DNA of 12,188 bases from Coriobacteriia bacterium (GCA_003133285.1 PKWR01000107.1:1-12188); one strand, 5' to 3'. Shown: positions 1-6,867, counted from the stretch's first letter. Program-made: numbers and translations. The notes: a model not told the origin generated them from the sequence alone.

Positions 1-777
1 GCCGATGACCTCGGCGCGGATCTTCGCGCCGCGGGCGACGGCGTGGTCCCAGTCCTCGAGCACGAGGATGGCACCGCCCTCCCCTACGACGAAGCCGTCA
101 CGGCCCGCGTCGAAGGGGCGGGATGCGCCGGCCGGATCGTCGTTGCGCGTCGACAGGGCGCGCGCCGCGGCGAAGCCCGCGACGCCGAGCGGTGTGACGC
201 CCGCATCGAAACCGCCGGCTACGATCACGTCGGCCGAGCCGCGGCGGATGGCCTCGAACGCCTCGCCGATGGCGTGGTTGCCCGTGGCGCAGGCCGAGAC
301 CGGCGCGTAGTTGAGGCCCTTGAAGCCGTGGCGGATGGAGATGAGTCCGGCCGCCACGTCGATGATCATCCCGGGGACCAGGAACGGGCTGACGCGCGAG
401 GGGCCGCGTTCCATGAGCACGCGGGACTGCTCCTCCATCAACCCGAGACCGCCGATGCCCGAGCCGACGATGACTCCGATGCGCTCCGCCTCAGCGGGGT
501 CGACATCCGAGAGTCCCGCGTCAGCGAGCGCCTCCTCGGCCGCCACGACGGCGAACTGCTGGAAGCGCGAGAGGCGGCGGGCCTCCTTGACGTCGAGCAC
601 GCTGCTCGGGTCGAAGTCGTCGACACAGCCGGCGAAGTGGACCGTGTAGTCCGTGGTGTCGAAAGACGTGATCGGTCCGATGCCGGAACGTCCCGCCGTC
701 AGCGAGTCCCACGCGGCATCGACGCCGATGCCGACGGGGCAGACGATGCCCAGTCCGGTGACCGCGACCCTTCTCAT
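1..777 (-). CDS. fabF: Beta-ketoacyl-ACP synthase II (KAS II), N-terminal 259 codons, cut by the window edge
   Basis: Elongation condensing enzyme of type II fatty-acid synthesis: it decarboxylates malonyl-ACP and joins it to acyl-ACP in the cytosol. Translating the minus strand from the ATG at 777-775 gives an open frame to base 1 with no stop, so the C-terminal part (about 150 residues in the family, including the two catalytic His) lies outside the window. The N-terminus reads MRRVAVTGLGIVCPVG, typical of KAS II. The nucleophilic Cys is residue 163 in VSACATGNHAIG, the same number as in E. coli FabF. A later segment reads RPFDAGRDGFVVGEG, also a family hallmark. The ATG overlaps the TGA of the upstream reductase gene (ATGA), implying translational coupling; a purine-rich GGAGAG lies upstream. 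Family is near certain. The KAS I/KAS II distinction rests on position after acpP and on general resemblance. Confidence 0.95.
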   Translation of the reverse strand, partial: MRRVAVTGLGIVCPVGIGVDAAWDSLTAGRSGIGPITSFDTTDYTVHFAGCVDDFDPSSVLDVKEARRLSRFQQFAVVAAEEALADAGLSDVDPAEAERIGVIVGSGIGGLGLMEEQSRVLMERGPSRVSPFLVPGMIIDVAAGLISIRHGFKGLNYAPVSACATGNHAIGEAFEAIRRGSADVIVAGGFDAGVTPLGVAGFAAARALSTRNDDPAGASRPFDAGRDGFVVGEGGAILVLEDWDHAVARGAKIRAEVIG

Positions 778-1736
778 ACGGTTCCCATCTCTCCGGCGGC
801 GCGATACTCGGCGACCAGCCGCTCCATGAGTGCCTTGACGGTCGGTATGTCGTGGATGCGCGCAACGCCGCCACCGGTGAAGACGAGGCCGTCCTCGACG
901 TCGCCATCGTGGGCCTTCACCAGTTTGTCCATGATGCAGAACTGCTTCCCGCACTTCTTCAGGCACACGATGCAGCGCTCGATCCGGGGCTCGGTGCCCG
1001 CCTCGAGGCGGTCCGTGAGCGGGTTGCGGAGCGCTCTGCCCGGAAGACCCACGGGGCTTCTCACGATGACGACGTCCTCGTCCGTCGCCTCGAGGTACAT
1101 CTGCTTGAACGCGTCCGCGGCGGATGACTCGACGGTCGCGGCGAAGCGCGCGCCCATCTGCACACCGGCGGCGCCTGCCTCGAGGAGCTCGCGGATGTCG
1201 CCGCCCGTGACGATGTTGCCCGCGGCGATCACGGGCAGCGAGGTGGCCTCGAGGATGCCGGGGAGCAGCTGGCGTACGGGCACGTCGGTGCCGAGATGAC
1301 CTCCGGCGTCGCCGCCCTCGACGACGACCGCGGCTGCGCCGAACTTCTCGGACAGGATGGCGACCCGTGCGGAGCCCACGATCGGGACCATCGGTATCCC
1401 GGCCTCGCGCGTCCAGTCGAAGACGTCCCGGGAGAAGCCGGCGCCCGCGATCACGAGGTCGATCCGCTCGTCGATAGCGGCCTTCGCCAGCTCGGCGAAG
1501 TTGCGAACGGCGACCATGATGTTGACACCGATGACGCCGGAGGTCTCGGCGCGCGCAGCGCGGATCTCGCTGCGGAGCTCGTCGGCCGTGAGCCCCGACC
1601 CCGCGATGACGCCGATGCCGCCCGCCTCGGCGACGGCGGCCGCGAGCGGCGCCATCGAGATCCGGACGGCCATGCCGCCCTGGATGATGGGCAGGCGGGA
1701 TGTGATGTTGCCTATGGTGAGAGAGGGCATCTCCAC
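774..1736 (-). CDS. FabK/nitronate monooxygenase-family flavoprotein with a four-cysteine cluster; FabX-like candidate
   Basis: A 320-residue TIM-barrel FMN oxidoreductase of the nitronate monooxygenase/enoyl-ACP reductase II superfamily. Seen: the FMN-site motif PIIQGGMA (about residues 16-23), AGGIGVI (38-44), EGGDAGGHLG with the putative catalytic His at 147, and LPVIAAGNI (167-175). Unlike canonical FabK, it carries Cys255-x2-Cys258-x3-Cys262-x4-Cys267 near the C-terminus, a spacing compatible with an Fe-S or zinc site. Known: H. pylori FabX belongs to this superfamily, contains FMN plus a [4Fe-4S] cluster and makes the cis double bond in fatty acids; clostridial homologues also have clustered Cys here. 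Inference: a second, non-redundant step of fatty-acid synthesis. The GTG start at 1736 is chosen because AGAAGGG lies about 8 nt upstream; ATG at 1730 is the alternative. It sits between acpP and fabF and overlaps fabF by 4 nt. Confidence 0.85.
   Translation of the reverse strand: MEMPSLTIGNITSRLPIIQGGMAVRISMAPLAAAVAEAGGIGVIAGSGLTADELRSEIRAARAETSGVIGVNIMVAVRNFAELAKAAIDERIDLVIAGAGFSRDVFDWTREAGIPMVPIVGSARVAILSEKFGAAAVVVEGGDAGGHLGTDVPVRQLLPGILEATSLPVIAAGNIVTGGDIRELLEAGAAGVQMGARFAATVESSAADAFKQMYLEATDEDVVIVRSPVGLPGRALRNPLTDRLEAGTEPRIERCIVCLKKCGKQFCIMDKLVKAHDGDVEDGLVFTGGGVARIHDIPTVKALMERLVAEYRAAGEMGTV
1668..1691. repeat. 24-nt exact repeat, copy 1 (FMN-site codons)
   Basis: These 24 bases are identical to 4721-4744, inside the fabK gene. 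Both copies encode the PIIQGGMA region of the two FabK-family paralogues. The match stops abruptly on both sides, so it is most simply conserved coding sequence for a flavin-binding loop in two related genes. Confidence 0.6.
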
Positions 1737-1767
1737 GCGTACGGCCCTTCTTCGATTGTCGGCTGGT

Positions 1768-1787
1768 GCGGGCGCAGGCGCGCCCGC
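1768..1787 (-). other. GC-rich hairpin between acpP and the second FabK-like gene
   Basis: A perfect 8-bp inverted repeat, GCGGGCGC and GCGCCCGC around a 4-nt loop, lies in the 144-nt gap downstream of acpP. On the minus-strand transcript it is not followed by a U tract, so it does not look like a classical intrinsic terminator. It could be an mRNA-stability or partial-termination element that separates highly expressed acpP from the genes after it. In sequence this GC-rich, an 8-bp hairpin can also arise by chance. Confidence 0.3.
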
Positions 1788-1836
1788 CGCGGCTCGTGGC
1801 GGCGACGGGCGCGGCCGTGCTCGTTCACTGACACGT

Positions 1837-1865
1837 GCCGCGTGCGCCCCCAGGGGACGTGCGGC
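1837..1865 (-). other. Imperfect hairpin just after the acpP stop codon
   Basis: Outer arms GCCGC/GCGGC and inner arms CCCC/GGGG face each other around a 2-nt centre, with unpaired bases between. The structure starts about 15 nt downstream of the acpP stop in the direction of transcription, where a 3' stabilising or processing stem would sit. No U tract follows. This is seen by eye only; no folding energy was computed. Confidence 0.25.
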
Positions 1866-1880
1866 AGTGCCGGTGCGGTG

Positions 1881-2120
1881 CTAGGCGTTCTCGGTGATGA
1901 AATCGACCGCGTCGCCGACGGTCTTGATCTTCTCGGCCTGTTCATCGGGGATCGAGACGCCGAACTCCTCCTCGAGCGCCATGACCAGCTCGACGATGTC
2001 GAGCGAATCGGCGCCGAGGTCGTCGACGAATGCTGCATCCTCGTTGACGTCGTCCTCTTCGACCCCGAGCTGATCGACGATGACGGCCTTTACCTTCTCG
2101 TACAGTTCGTCGTGATCCAT
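1881..2120 (-). CDS. acpP: Acyl carrier protein
   Basis: Small acidic four-helix carrier that holds the growing acyl chain as a thioester on 4'-phosphopantetheine. The 79-residue product has the hallmark GADSLDIVELVMALEEEF; Ser39 in DSL is the attachment site. Overall composition is strongly acidic, and length matches the usual 75-85 residues. Two in-frame starts exist: GTG at 2132 (83 residues) and ATG at 2120. The Shine-Dalgarno GGAAGGAG (2134-2141) is only 1 nt from the GTG but 13 nt from the ATG, so the ATG, giving MDHDELYEKV, is preferred although the spacing is long. It follows fabG after 55 nt and is flanked on both sides by candidate hairpins, which suits a product needed in large excess. 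No holo-ACP synthase gene is visible in this window. Confidence 0.96.
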   Translation of the reverse strand: MDHDELYEKVKAVIVDQLGVEEDDVNEDAAFVDDLGADSLDIVELVMALEEEFGVSIPDEQAEKIKTVGDAVDFITENA

Positions 2121-2133
2121 GGTGTCGAACACT

Positions 2134-2141
2134 CTCCTTCC
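2134..2141 (-). promoter_or_regulatory. Ribosome binding site of acpP
   Basis: The minus strand reads GGAAGGAG here, one of the strongest Shine-Dalgarno matches in the window. It decides between the two possible acpP starts: GTG at 2132 would be only 1 nt away, ATG at 2120 is 13 nt away. Confidence 0.6.
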
Positions 2142-2143
2142 GG

Positions 2144-2164
2144 AACCAGGCCCCTAGCCCGGTT
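2144..2164 (-). other. Hairpin in the fabG-acpP gap
   Basis: On the minus-strand RNA, AACCGGGC pairs with GCCUGGUU (8 bp including one G-U) around a 5-nt loop. It lies between the fabG stop and the acpP ribosome binding site. Possible roles are a processing site or 5' stabilising stem producing extra acpP mRNA. There is no U tract, so it is unlikely to be a terminator. Folding was judged by eye. Confidence 0.35.
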
Positions 2165-2175
2165 GCCTACGCAGT

Positions 2176-2925
2176 CTATGCGAACGTCATGCCTCCGTCG
2201 ACGGCTAGTGTCTGACCGGTGATGTAAGCGGAGTCGTCACTGGCGAGGAACGCCACGGCTGCGGCGACGTCGTTCGCGGTGCCGAAGCGGCCCATGGCGA
2301 TGGCGGCGGCGACGCCGTCGCGCTGTGAATCGGTGAGCGCCGCGGTCATGTCGGTCTCGATGAACCCGGGAGCGACGGCGTTGCACCGCACGCGGCGGCT
2401 GGCCAGTTCGCGGGCGACGCTCTTGGTGAGCCCGATGACGCCGGCCTTGGCGGCGGCGTAGTTGGCTTGGCCCGCATTCCCGGAGATCCCGACGACCGAC
2501 GCCATGTTGATGATCGAGCCCGAGCGCGCCTTCATCATGTGCTTGGCGGCTGCTCGCGTGACCGAGAACACGCCGGTGAGGTTCGTGTTGAGGACGGCGG
2601 ACCAGTCCTCGTCGCTCATGCGGACGATGAGCCCGTCCCGCGTGATGCCGGCGTTGTTCACGAGGATGTCGATCGCGCCGTACTCGGCGACCACTCCCTC
2701 GACGAGCGCGGTGCACGCGGCCGGGTCGCTCACGTCGGCCTGAACGGCGCTCGCGCGCCCTCCGGCGGCGATGATGGCCTCCACGACGCCGAGCGCCGCC
2801 TCACGGGACCCTGAGTAGTTCACGACGACGGTCGCGCCCTCGCTCGCCAGGCGCAGAGCGACGGCGGCGCCGATCCCGCGCGACGCACCGGTGACCAGGG
2901 CGGTCTTGCCTTCGAGACGCTGCAT
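2176..2925 (-). CDS. fabG: 3-oxoacyl-ACP reductase
   Basis: NADPH-dependent short-chain dehydrogenase that reduces the beta-keto group after each condensation. The 249-residue product (family about 245) shows the Rossmann motif TGASRGIG (residues 12-19), NNAG (90-93), and the catalytic set Asn115, Ser143, Tyr156 and Lys160 in YAAAK. The end, ITGQTLAVDGGMTFA, is the classical FabG C-terminus. The frame extends 37 codons further upstream inside fabD, but the start at 2925 is chosen because GGAGGT lies 9 nt before it and MQRLEGKTALVTG is the family N-terminus. The ATG shares one base with the fabD stop (TGATG), so translation is probably coupled. Operon position between fabD and acpP supports the fatty-acid role over that of a generic short-chain dehydrogenase. 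Confidence 0.96.
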   Translation of the reverse strand: MQRLEGKTALVTGASRGIGAAVALRLASEGATVVVNYSGSREAALGVVEAIIAAGGRASAVQADVSDPAACTALVEGVVAEYGAIDILVNNAGITRDGLIVRMSDEDWSAVLNTNLTGVFSVTRAAAKHMMKARSGSIINMASVVGISGNAGQANYAAAKAGVIGLTKSVARELASRRVRCNAVAPGFIETDMTAALTDSQRDGVAAAIAMGRFGTANDVAAAVAFLASDDSAYITGQTLAVDGGMTFA

Positions 2926-3845
2926 CACGCACCCACCTCCCTGCGGAAGTCCTCGATGTCGGTCTGTTCGATCGCATAGGCGGAAAGGCCCTCGACCCGC
3001 TTGGCGAGCCCGGTGAGCACCGCTCCCGGACCGCACTCGAGCAGCACCGTGACGTCCGCCGCCTTGAGCGCCTCCATGGTCTCGGTCCAGCGCACCGGCG
3101 ACACGATCTGCCCGGCGAGCCGCTGCCTGATGACCTCCGCTGCGGTCGCGGGCGCGGCGGACGTGTTCTGGAACACGGGAAGCGCGGCGTCGCAGAACGT
3201 CGCCGCGCGGAGCAGGTCCGCGAAGCGCGTCGCTGCCGGCTGCATGAGCGGTGAGTGGAACGGCCCGGCGACGGCGAGCGGGACGATGCGCCGCGCGCCC
3301 GCGCCGTTCAGCACCCCGGTGGCGGCCACAAGGCCGTCAGGAGTCCCTGAGACGACCGTCTGGCCCGCTGAGTTGTCGTTGGCGATCCATACGCCCTCGA
3401 TGCCGTCCAGGATCGCGGCGATGGACGTCGCGTCGAGCCCGAGCACGGCGACCATGCCGCCCGGGGTCTCCGCCGCGACGTCGGCCATGAGGCGCGAGCG
3501 CTCGACGACGAGCTCAAGGCCGGCCTCGACCGAGTAGACACCCGCGACGGCGAGGGCCGCGAGTTCACCGAGGCTGTGACCCGCCAGCGCAACGGGCGTG
3601 ACGCCCGAAGCGAGCGCCTTGACACCCGCCGCCCAGTCGGTCAGATAGAGCAGCGGCTGCGCGAAGCGGGTGTCGGCCAGTTGCTCGGGAGTGCCCGCCA
3701 CGGCCACGTGGCGCAATGGCAGGCCGCTCAGTGCCTCGGCCGCGTCGAGCAGCCGCTCGGCGCCATCGAGACACGCCAGGTCGGAGAGCATCCCGATGCG
3801 CTGAGAGCCCTGCCCGGGGAAGACGAGCGCGACGCGCGCGCTCAC
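2925..3845 (-). CDS. fabD: Malonyl-CoA:ACP transacylase
   Basis: Transfers malonyl from CoA to holo-ACP, supplying the extender unit to FabH and FabF. The 306-residue protein begins MSARVALVFPGQGSQ, the family N-terminus, and has the active-site serine at residue 91 in GHSLGE, the malonyl-carboxylate Arg at about 116 (ERSRLM), and the catalytic His at about 197 in GPFHSPLM. A later ECGPGAVLTGL segment is also typical. The start is the GTG at 3845, overlapping the fabK stop as GTGA. The in-frame extension to 3950 lies inside fabK and lacks family features. The stop shares a base with the fabG ATG. The order fabK-fabD-fabG is the same as in many Firmicutes. Confidence 0.96.
   Translation of the reverse strand: MSARVALVFPGQGSQRIGMLSDLACLDGAERLLDAAEALSGLPLRHVAVAGTPEQLADTRFAQPLLYLTDWAAGVKALASGVTPVALAGHSLGELAALAVAGVYSVEAGLELVVERSRLMADVAAETPGGMVAVLGLDATSIAAILDGIEGVWIANDNSAGQTVVSGTPDGLVAATGVLNGAGARRIVPLAVAGPFHSPLMQPAATRFADLLRAATFCDAALPVFQNTSAAPATAAEVIRQRLAGQIVSPVRWTETMEALKAADVTVLLECGPGAVLTGLAKRVEGLSAYAIEQTDIEDFRREVGA
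2935..2940 (-). promoter_or_regulatory. Ribosome binding site of fabG
   Basis: GGAGGT on the minus strand, 9 nt before the ATG at 2925 and inside the last codons of fabD. It fixes the fabG start and excludes the longer in-frame extension. Confidence 0.7.
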
Positions 3846-4789
3846 GCGCCCACCCGCGCGGGAAGGCCTCGCAACACTGCCTCGGCCTCGGAGACCAGCT
3901 CGGCGATGATCACGGCGGCCGGCTGCATCGAATGGACCATGGCGGCGCACTGCCCCGCCATCAGGGAGCCCATCTCGACGTCGCCCTGGCGCATCGCCAA
4001 GGCGAGCTTGCCCGCTCCGAGCGCCTCGATCTGCTCAGGCTCGTTGGCGCGGTCGAGCGCCTCGATCTGGCGCGAGAGCTTGTTCTTCAACACGCGGACG
4101 GGATGTCCCGTGGACAGGCCGGTGACGACCGTGTCGCGGTCGCGCGCCTTGAGCACCTTGGCCTTCACGTCCGGGTGGATCGTGCACTCCTCGGCGACCA
4201 TGAACCTGGTGCCCAACTGCACGCCCTCGGCGCCCAGTGCGAACGCGGCCGCGATGCCGCGCCCGTCCGCGATGCCGCCCGCCGCGATGACGGGGATGGA
4301 CACCGCGTCGACGAGCTGGGGTGTGAGCACCATCGTGGTGAGGTCGCCGATGTGGCCGCCCGCCTCCATGCCCTCGCCGATGATCGCGTCAGCCCCGCCC
4401 TGCTCGAGCCTGCGGGCGAGAGCGATCGACGGCGCGATGGGGAGCACCTTGATGCCCTTCTCCTGCAGGGCCGTCATGTACTTCCCGGGGTTCCCGGCGC
4501 CCGTGGTGACGACCGGGACTCCCTCGTCGAGCACCATCTGGACGAGCTCGTCGATGTGCGGCGTCAACAGCATGAGGTTCACGCCGAACGGCCTGTCCGT
4601 GGCGGTCTTCGCGGCACGGATCTGCTCGCGCAGCAGGTCGGTCGGCATCTGGCCGGCCCCGATGATGCCGAGGCCTCCCGCATTGCTGACCGCGGCGGCG
4701 AGCTCCCATGTGGCGGTCCAGGCCATGCCGCCCTGGATGATGGGGTACTCGATGCCGAGGAGTGTGGTGAGACGGGTGTGCAGAGCCAT
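3842..4789 (-). CDS. fabK: Enoyl-ACP reductase II (FMN-dependent)
   Basis: Catalyses the last reduction of each elongation cycle (trans-2-enoyl-ACP to acyl-ACP) with FMN and NAD(P)H. The 315-residue sequence agrees closely with pneumococcal FabK as I remember it: PIIQGGMAW (16-24), SNAGGLGIIG (35-44), DRPFGVNLMLL, VVTTGAGNPGKYM, then GEGMEAGGHIG with the putative catalytic His146, SIPVIAAGGIADG, and LGTRFMVAEE. FabK replaces FabI in many Gram-positive bacteria and is intrinsically insensitive to triclosan. No FabI or FabL is seen here. The ATG at 4789 is preceded by GGGAGGA 7 nt upstream, inside the end of fabH. The C-terminus overlaps fabD by 4 nt. This is the canonical member of the two FabK-family genes; it lacks the four-Cys cluster of the other. 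Confidence 0.95.
   Translation of the reverse strand: MALHTRLTTLLGIEYPIIQGGMAWTATWELAAAVSNAGGLGIIGAGQMPTDLLREQIRAAKTATDRPFGVNLMLLTPHIDELVQMVLDEGVPVVTTGAGNPGKYMTALQEKGIKVLPIAPSIALARRLEQGGADAIIGEGMEAGGHIGDLTTMVLTPQLVDAVSIPVIAAGGIADGRGIAAAFALGAEGVQLGTRFMVAEECTIHPDVKAKVLKARDRDTVVTGLSTGHPVRVLKNKLSRQIEALDRANEPEQIEALGAGKLALAMRQGDVEMGSLMAGQCAAMVHSMQPAAVIIAELVSEAEAVLRGLPARVGA
4721..4744. repeat. 24-nt exact repeat, copy 2 (FMN-site codons)
   Basis: Identical over 24 bases to 1668-1691 in the second FabK-like gene, and encoding the same PIIQGGMA loop. It reflects paralogy of the two reductases and may allow short-homology recombination between them. Confidence 0.6.
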
Positions 4790-4792
4790 GGA

Positions 4793-5779
4793 TCAGTCCT
4801 CCCGGGTCCAGCGGACGATTGCGGCTCCGTAGGTCAGACCCGCGCCGAAACCGACGAGCGCCAGGATGTTGCCGGCGCGCAGGCGTCCGTCGCGGTACAG
4901 AGAGTCCAGAGCGATGGGGATCGACGCCGCCGAGGTGTTGCCGATGTCCTCGATGCGGCAGACGACGCGTTCGTGGGCGATGCCGAGGCGCTGCGCCACC
5001 GTGTCGGTGATCCGCTGGTTCGCCTGATGAGGCACGAGCCAGTCCACGTCGTCCGTGGTCAGCCCCGAGTCGGCGAGCGCCTGCTTGGTGACCCCGGGGA
5101 TCGCGCGCACGGCGAACTTGAACACCTCGTTGCCGTTCATCTTCAGGTAGGTGTCGCCCGCTGCCAGGTTCTCGGGGGTCACGGGCGCGGCGCTCCCACC
5201 GGCGGGCACGTAGAGAAGGTCTGCCCCCGTCCCGTCGGCGCCCAGGTGCACGCTCAGGACGCCGGGCTCCTCCGACGCCTGCAGGACGACCGCACCGGCG
5301 CCGTCGCCGAAGAGGATGCAGGTGCTGCGGTCGGTGTAGTCGACGATGCTCGACAGCACGTCGGCCCCGATCACCATGATGGTGCGTGCCCGCCCGGACT
5401 CGATCATCGCGGTGGCCATCTCGATCGCGTAGATGAATCCCGTGCACGCGGCGTTGAGGTCGTACGCGGGACAGGTGAGCCCCATCTTCGCCTGCGCGAG
5501 GCAGGCGGTGGACGGGAAGACCATGTCCGGCGTCGACGTCGCCACGATCAGGAGGTCGACGTCGGCGGGCTGGACCCCCGCGCGATCGAGGGCGATCGCG
5601 CCGGCGCGGGCGGCAAGGTCGGACGTGGCGTCCCCGGGGGCGGCGATGCGGCGCTCGGCGATGCCGGTGCGACTGCGGATCCACTCGTCCGACGTGTCGA
5701 CCAGTTGCTCGAGGTCGGCGTTGGTCAGGCGTGCCTCGGGCAGCCATGAGGCGACCGATATCAGTGCGGCAGAAGGCAT
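4793..5779 (-). CDS. fabH: Beta-ketoacyl-ACP synthase III (KAS III)
   Basis: Starts fatty-acid synthesis by condensing an acyl-CoA primer with malonyl-ACP. The product from ATG 5779 is 328 residues, with the Cys-His-Asn triad at Cys112 (NAACTGF), His251 (VPHQANQRI) and Asn281 (IGNTSAAS). Cys112 has the E. coli number, which supports this start. Other family marks are DTSDEWIRSRTGI and LLVGFGAGLTYGAAI-like sequence at the C-terminus. The frame opens at a GTG at 5830, and an ATG at 5794 exists, but MPSAALISVASWLPE best fits the family and GAGAAG precedes it by about 7 nt. It lies 63 nt after plsX and 3 nt before fabK. The primer specificity (acetyl versus branched acyl-CoA) cannot be read from these motifs. 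Confidence 0.95.
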   Translation of the reverse strand: MPSAALISVASWLPEARLTNADLEQLVDTSDEWIRSRTGIAERRIAAPGDATSDLAARAGAIALDRAGVQPADVDLLIVATSTPDMVFPSTACLAQAKMGLTCPAYDLNAACTGFIYAIEMATAMIESGRARTIMVIGADVLSSIVDYTDRSTCILFGDGAGAVVLQASEEPGVLSVHLGADGTGADLLYVPAGGSAAPVTPENLAAGDTYLKMNGNEVFKFAVRAIPGVTKQALADSGLTTDDVDWLVPHQANQRITDTVAQRLGIAHERVVCRIEDIGNTSAASIPIALDSLYRDGRLRAGNILALVGFGAGLTYGAAIVRWTRED

Positions 5780-5842
5780 TCGTTCACTTCTCATCGTGTG
5801 CAGGTTTACGGGGTCCGAGGAATGGTACACGAGGGACGAGCC

Positions 5843-6847
5843 CTACGCACCCTCGCGGCCAAGAGAAGAGGCGATGCTGCCGACGAGTCCCGCCCGTACC
5901 GCCACGGCTCCGACGCGCAGGGCGGATGCGATGGCGCGAGGGCTCGAGGACCCGTGGCCGATCAGCGCCAGGCCGTCGACGCCGAGCAGCGGCGCGGCGC
6001 CGTGCAGGTCCGGATCGAGCTTGTCGCGCAGTGCATCCAGAGACGGCTTCAGCACCGCCGCAGCGACCTTGTTGACGGGAGAGGACATCAGCGCGGCCTT
6101 GAACTCGCCCAGCAGGTGCTTGCTCATGCCCTCCATCAGCTTGAGCACGACGTTGCCCGTGAATCCGTCGGTCACGATCACGTCGACCGTGCCCGCGGGG
6201 ATGTCACGGCCCTCCACGTTGCCCACGAAACCAGGCGACCCGGCCTCCAGCAGCACGTAGGCGTCCTGGGCGAGCTGCGAGCCCTTGCCGGGCTCTTCGC
6301 CGATGTTCAGGAGTCCCACGCGGGGAGCGCGGATCCCGAGCGCCGCGGTGGCGTAGGCCGCTCCCATCGCGGCGAACTGGGCGAGGTGCTCGGGCTTGCA
6401 GTCGGCGTTGGCGCCCACGTCGAGGAGCACGCAGGGAGCACCCGCCGTGGGAAGAACCGTCGCGATCGCGGGGCGCTGGACGCCCTTGATGCGGCCGATC
6501 ACGAGGGTGGCGGCGGCCATGGCGCCGCCGGTACTGCCGGCGGAGAAGAACCCGTCGGCCCTCCCCTGCTTGACGAGGCGGCAGCCGACGACGATCGAGG
6601 AGTCGGGCTTGCCGCGCACGGCTGCAGCCGGGTGCTCCCCCATCTCGATGACCTGGGTGGTCGGGACGGCCTCGCAGTGCTCGTTGGCGGCCGCGAACGG
6701 CTCCACGGTGTCGGCGGAGCCGACGAGCAGCACACGCAGCCAGGGGTCCGCGGCAAGGGCGGCGGAGACGCCCTCCAGCACCGCTTGGGGTGCGAAGTCG
6801 CCTCCCATCGCGTCGACGGCGATGGTGATCACGGAGGTCGAGGTCAT
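5843..6847 (-). CDS. plsX: Phosphate acyltransferase PlsX
   Basis: Converts acyl-ACP plus phosphate to acyl-phosphate, the donor for PlsY in lysophosphatidate synthesis; a soluble, membrane-associated enzyme joining fatty-acid synthesis to phospholipids. The 334-residue sequence has the family series in order: VDAMGGD (11-17), GSADTVEPF, SAGSTGG, DVGAN, GLLNIGEEPGKG, NVEGRDI, VTDGFTGN and LLGVDG. Length is normal (about 330-345). The ATG at 6847 has GGGAG about 10 nt upstream. It begins 20 nt after the DRTGG-domain gene ends and is followed by fabH, as in many Gram-positive operons. The usual upstream neighbour, rpmF, is displaced by about 3.3 kb. Confidence 0.96.
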   Translation of the reverse strand: MTSTSVITIAVDAMGGDFAPQAVLEGVSAALAADPWLRVLLVGSADTVEPFAAANEHCEAVPTTQVIEMGEHPAAAVRGKPDSSIVVGCRLVKQGRADGFFSAGSTGGAMAAATLVIGRIKGVQRPAIATVLPTAGAPCVLLDVGANADCKPEHLAQFAAMGAAYATAALGIRAPRVGLLNIGEEPGKGSQLAQDAYVLLEAGSPGFVGNVEGRDIPAGTVDVIVTDGFTGNVVLKLMEGMSKHLLGEFKAALMSSPVNKVAAAVLKPSLDALRDKLDPDLHGAAPLLGVDGLALIGHGSSSPRAIASALRVGAVAVRAGLVGSIASSLGREGA

Positions 6848-6867
6848 CGGGCGGAAGCTCCCTGTCG

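Noticed and set aside
43..1299. 418-codon open frame on the plus strand opposite fabF and the FabK-like gene
   Set aside because: Antisense to fabF and the second reductase, both with convincing catalytic motifs; low-complexity translation.
1737..1880. Small peptide gene in the 144-nt gap after acpP
   Set aside because: No start with a ribosome binding site and a sensible short frame was found; the gap holds GC-rich hairpins only.
3846..3950. 35-residue N-terminal extension of FabD
   Set aside because: It lies wholly inside fabK, and the family N-terminus VALVFPGQGSQ starts right after the GTG that overlaps the fabK stop.
4389..5747. 452-codon minus-strand frame overlapping fabH and fabK
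   Set aside because: Arg/His/Pro-rich shadow in another frame of the same strand as two well-supported genes.
3716..5749. 677-codon open frame on the plus strand opposite fabD, fabK and fabH
   Set aside because: Composition is Arg/Gly/Asp/Ala-rich with no recognisable domain, and it is exactly antisense to three clear fab genes. Long antisense frames are common in high-GC DNA.
5780..5830. 17-residue N-terminal extension of FabH from GTG 5830
   Set aside because: The catalytic Cys falls at 112 only with the ATG at 5779, and the extra residues have no family similarity.
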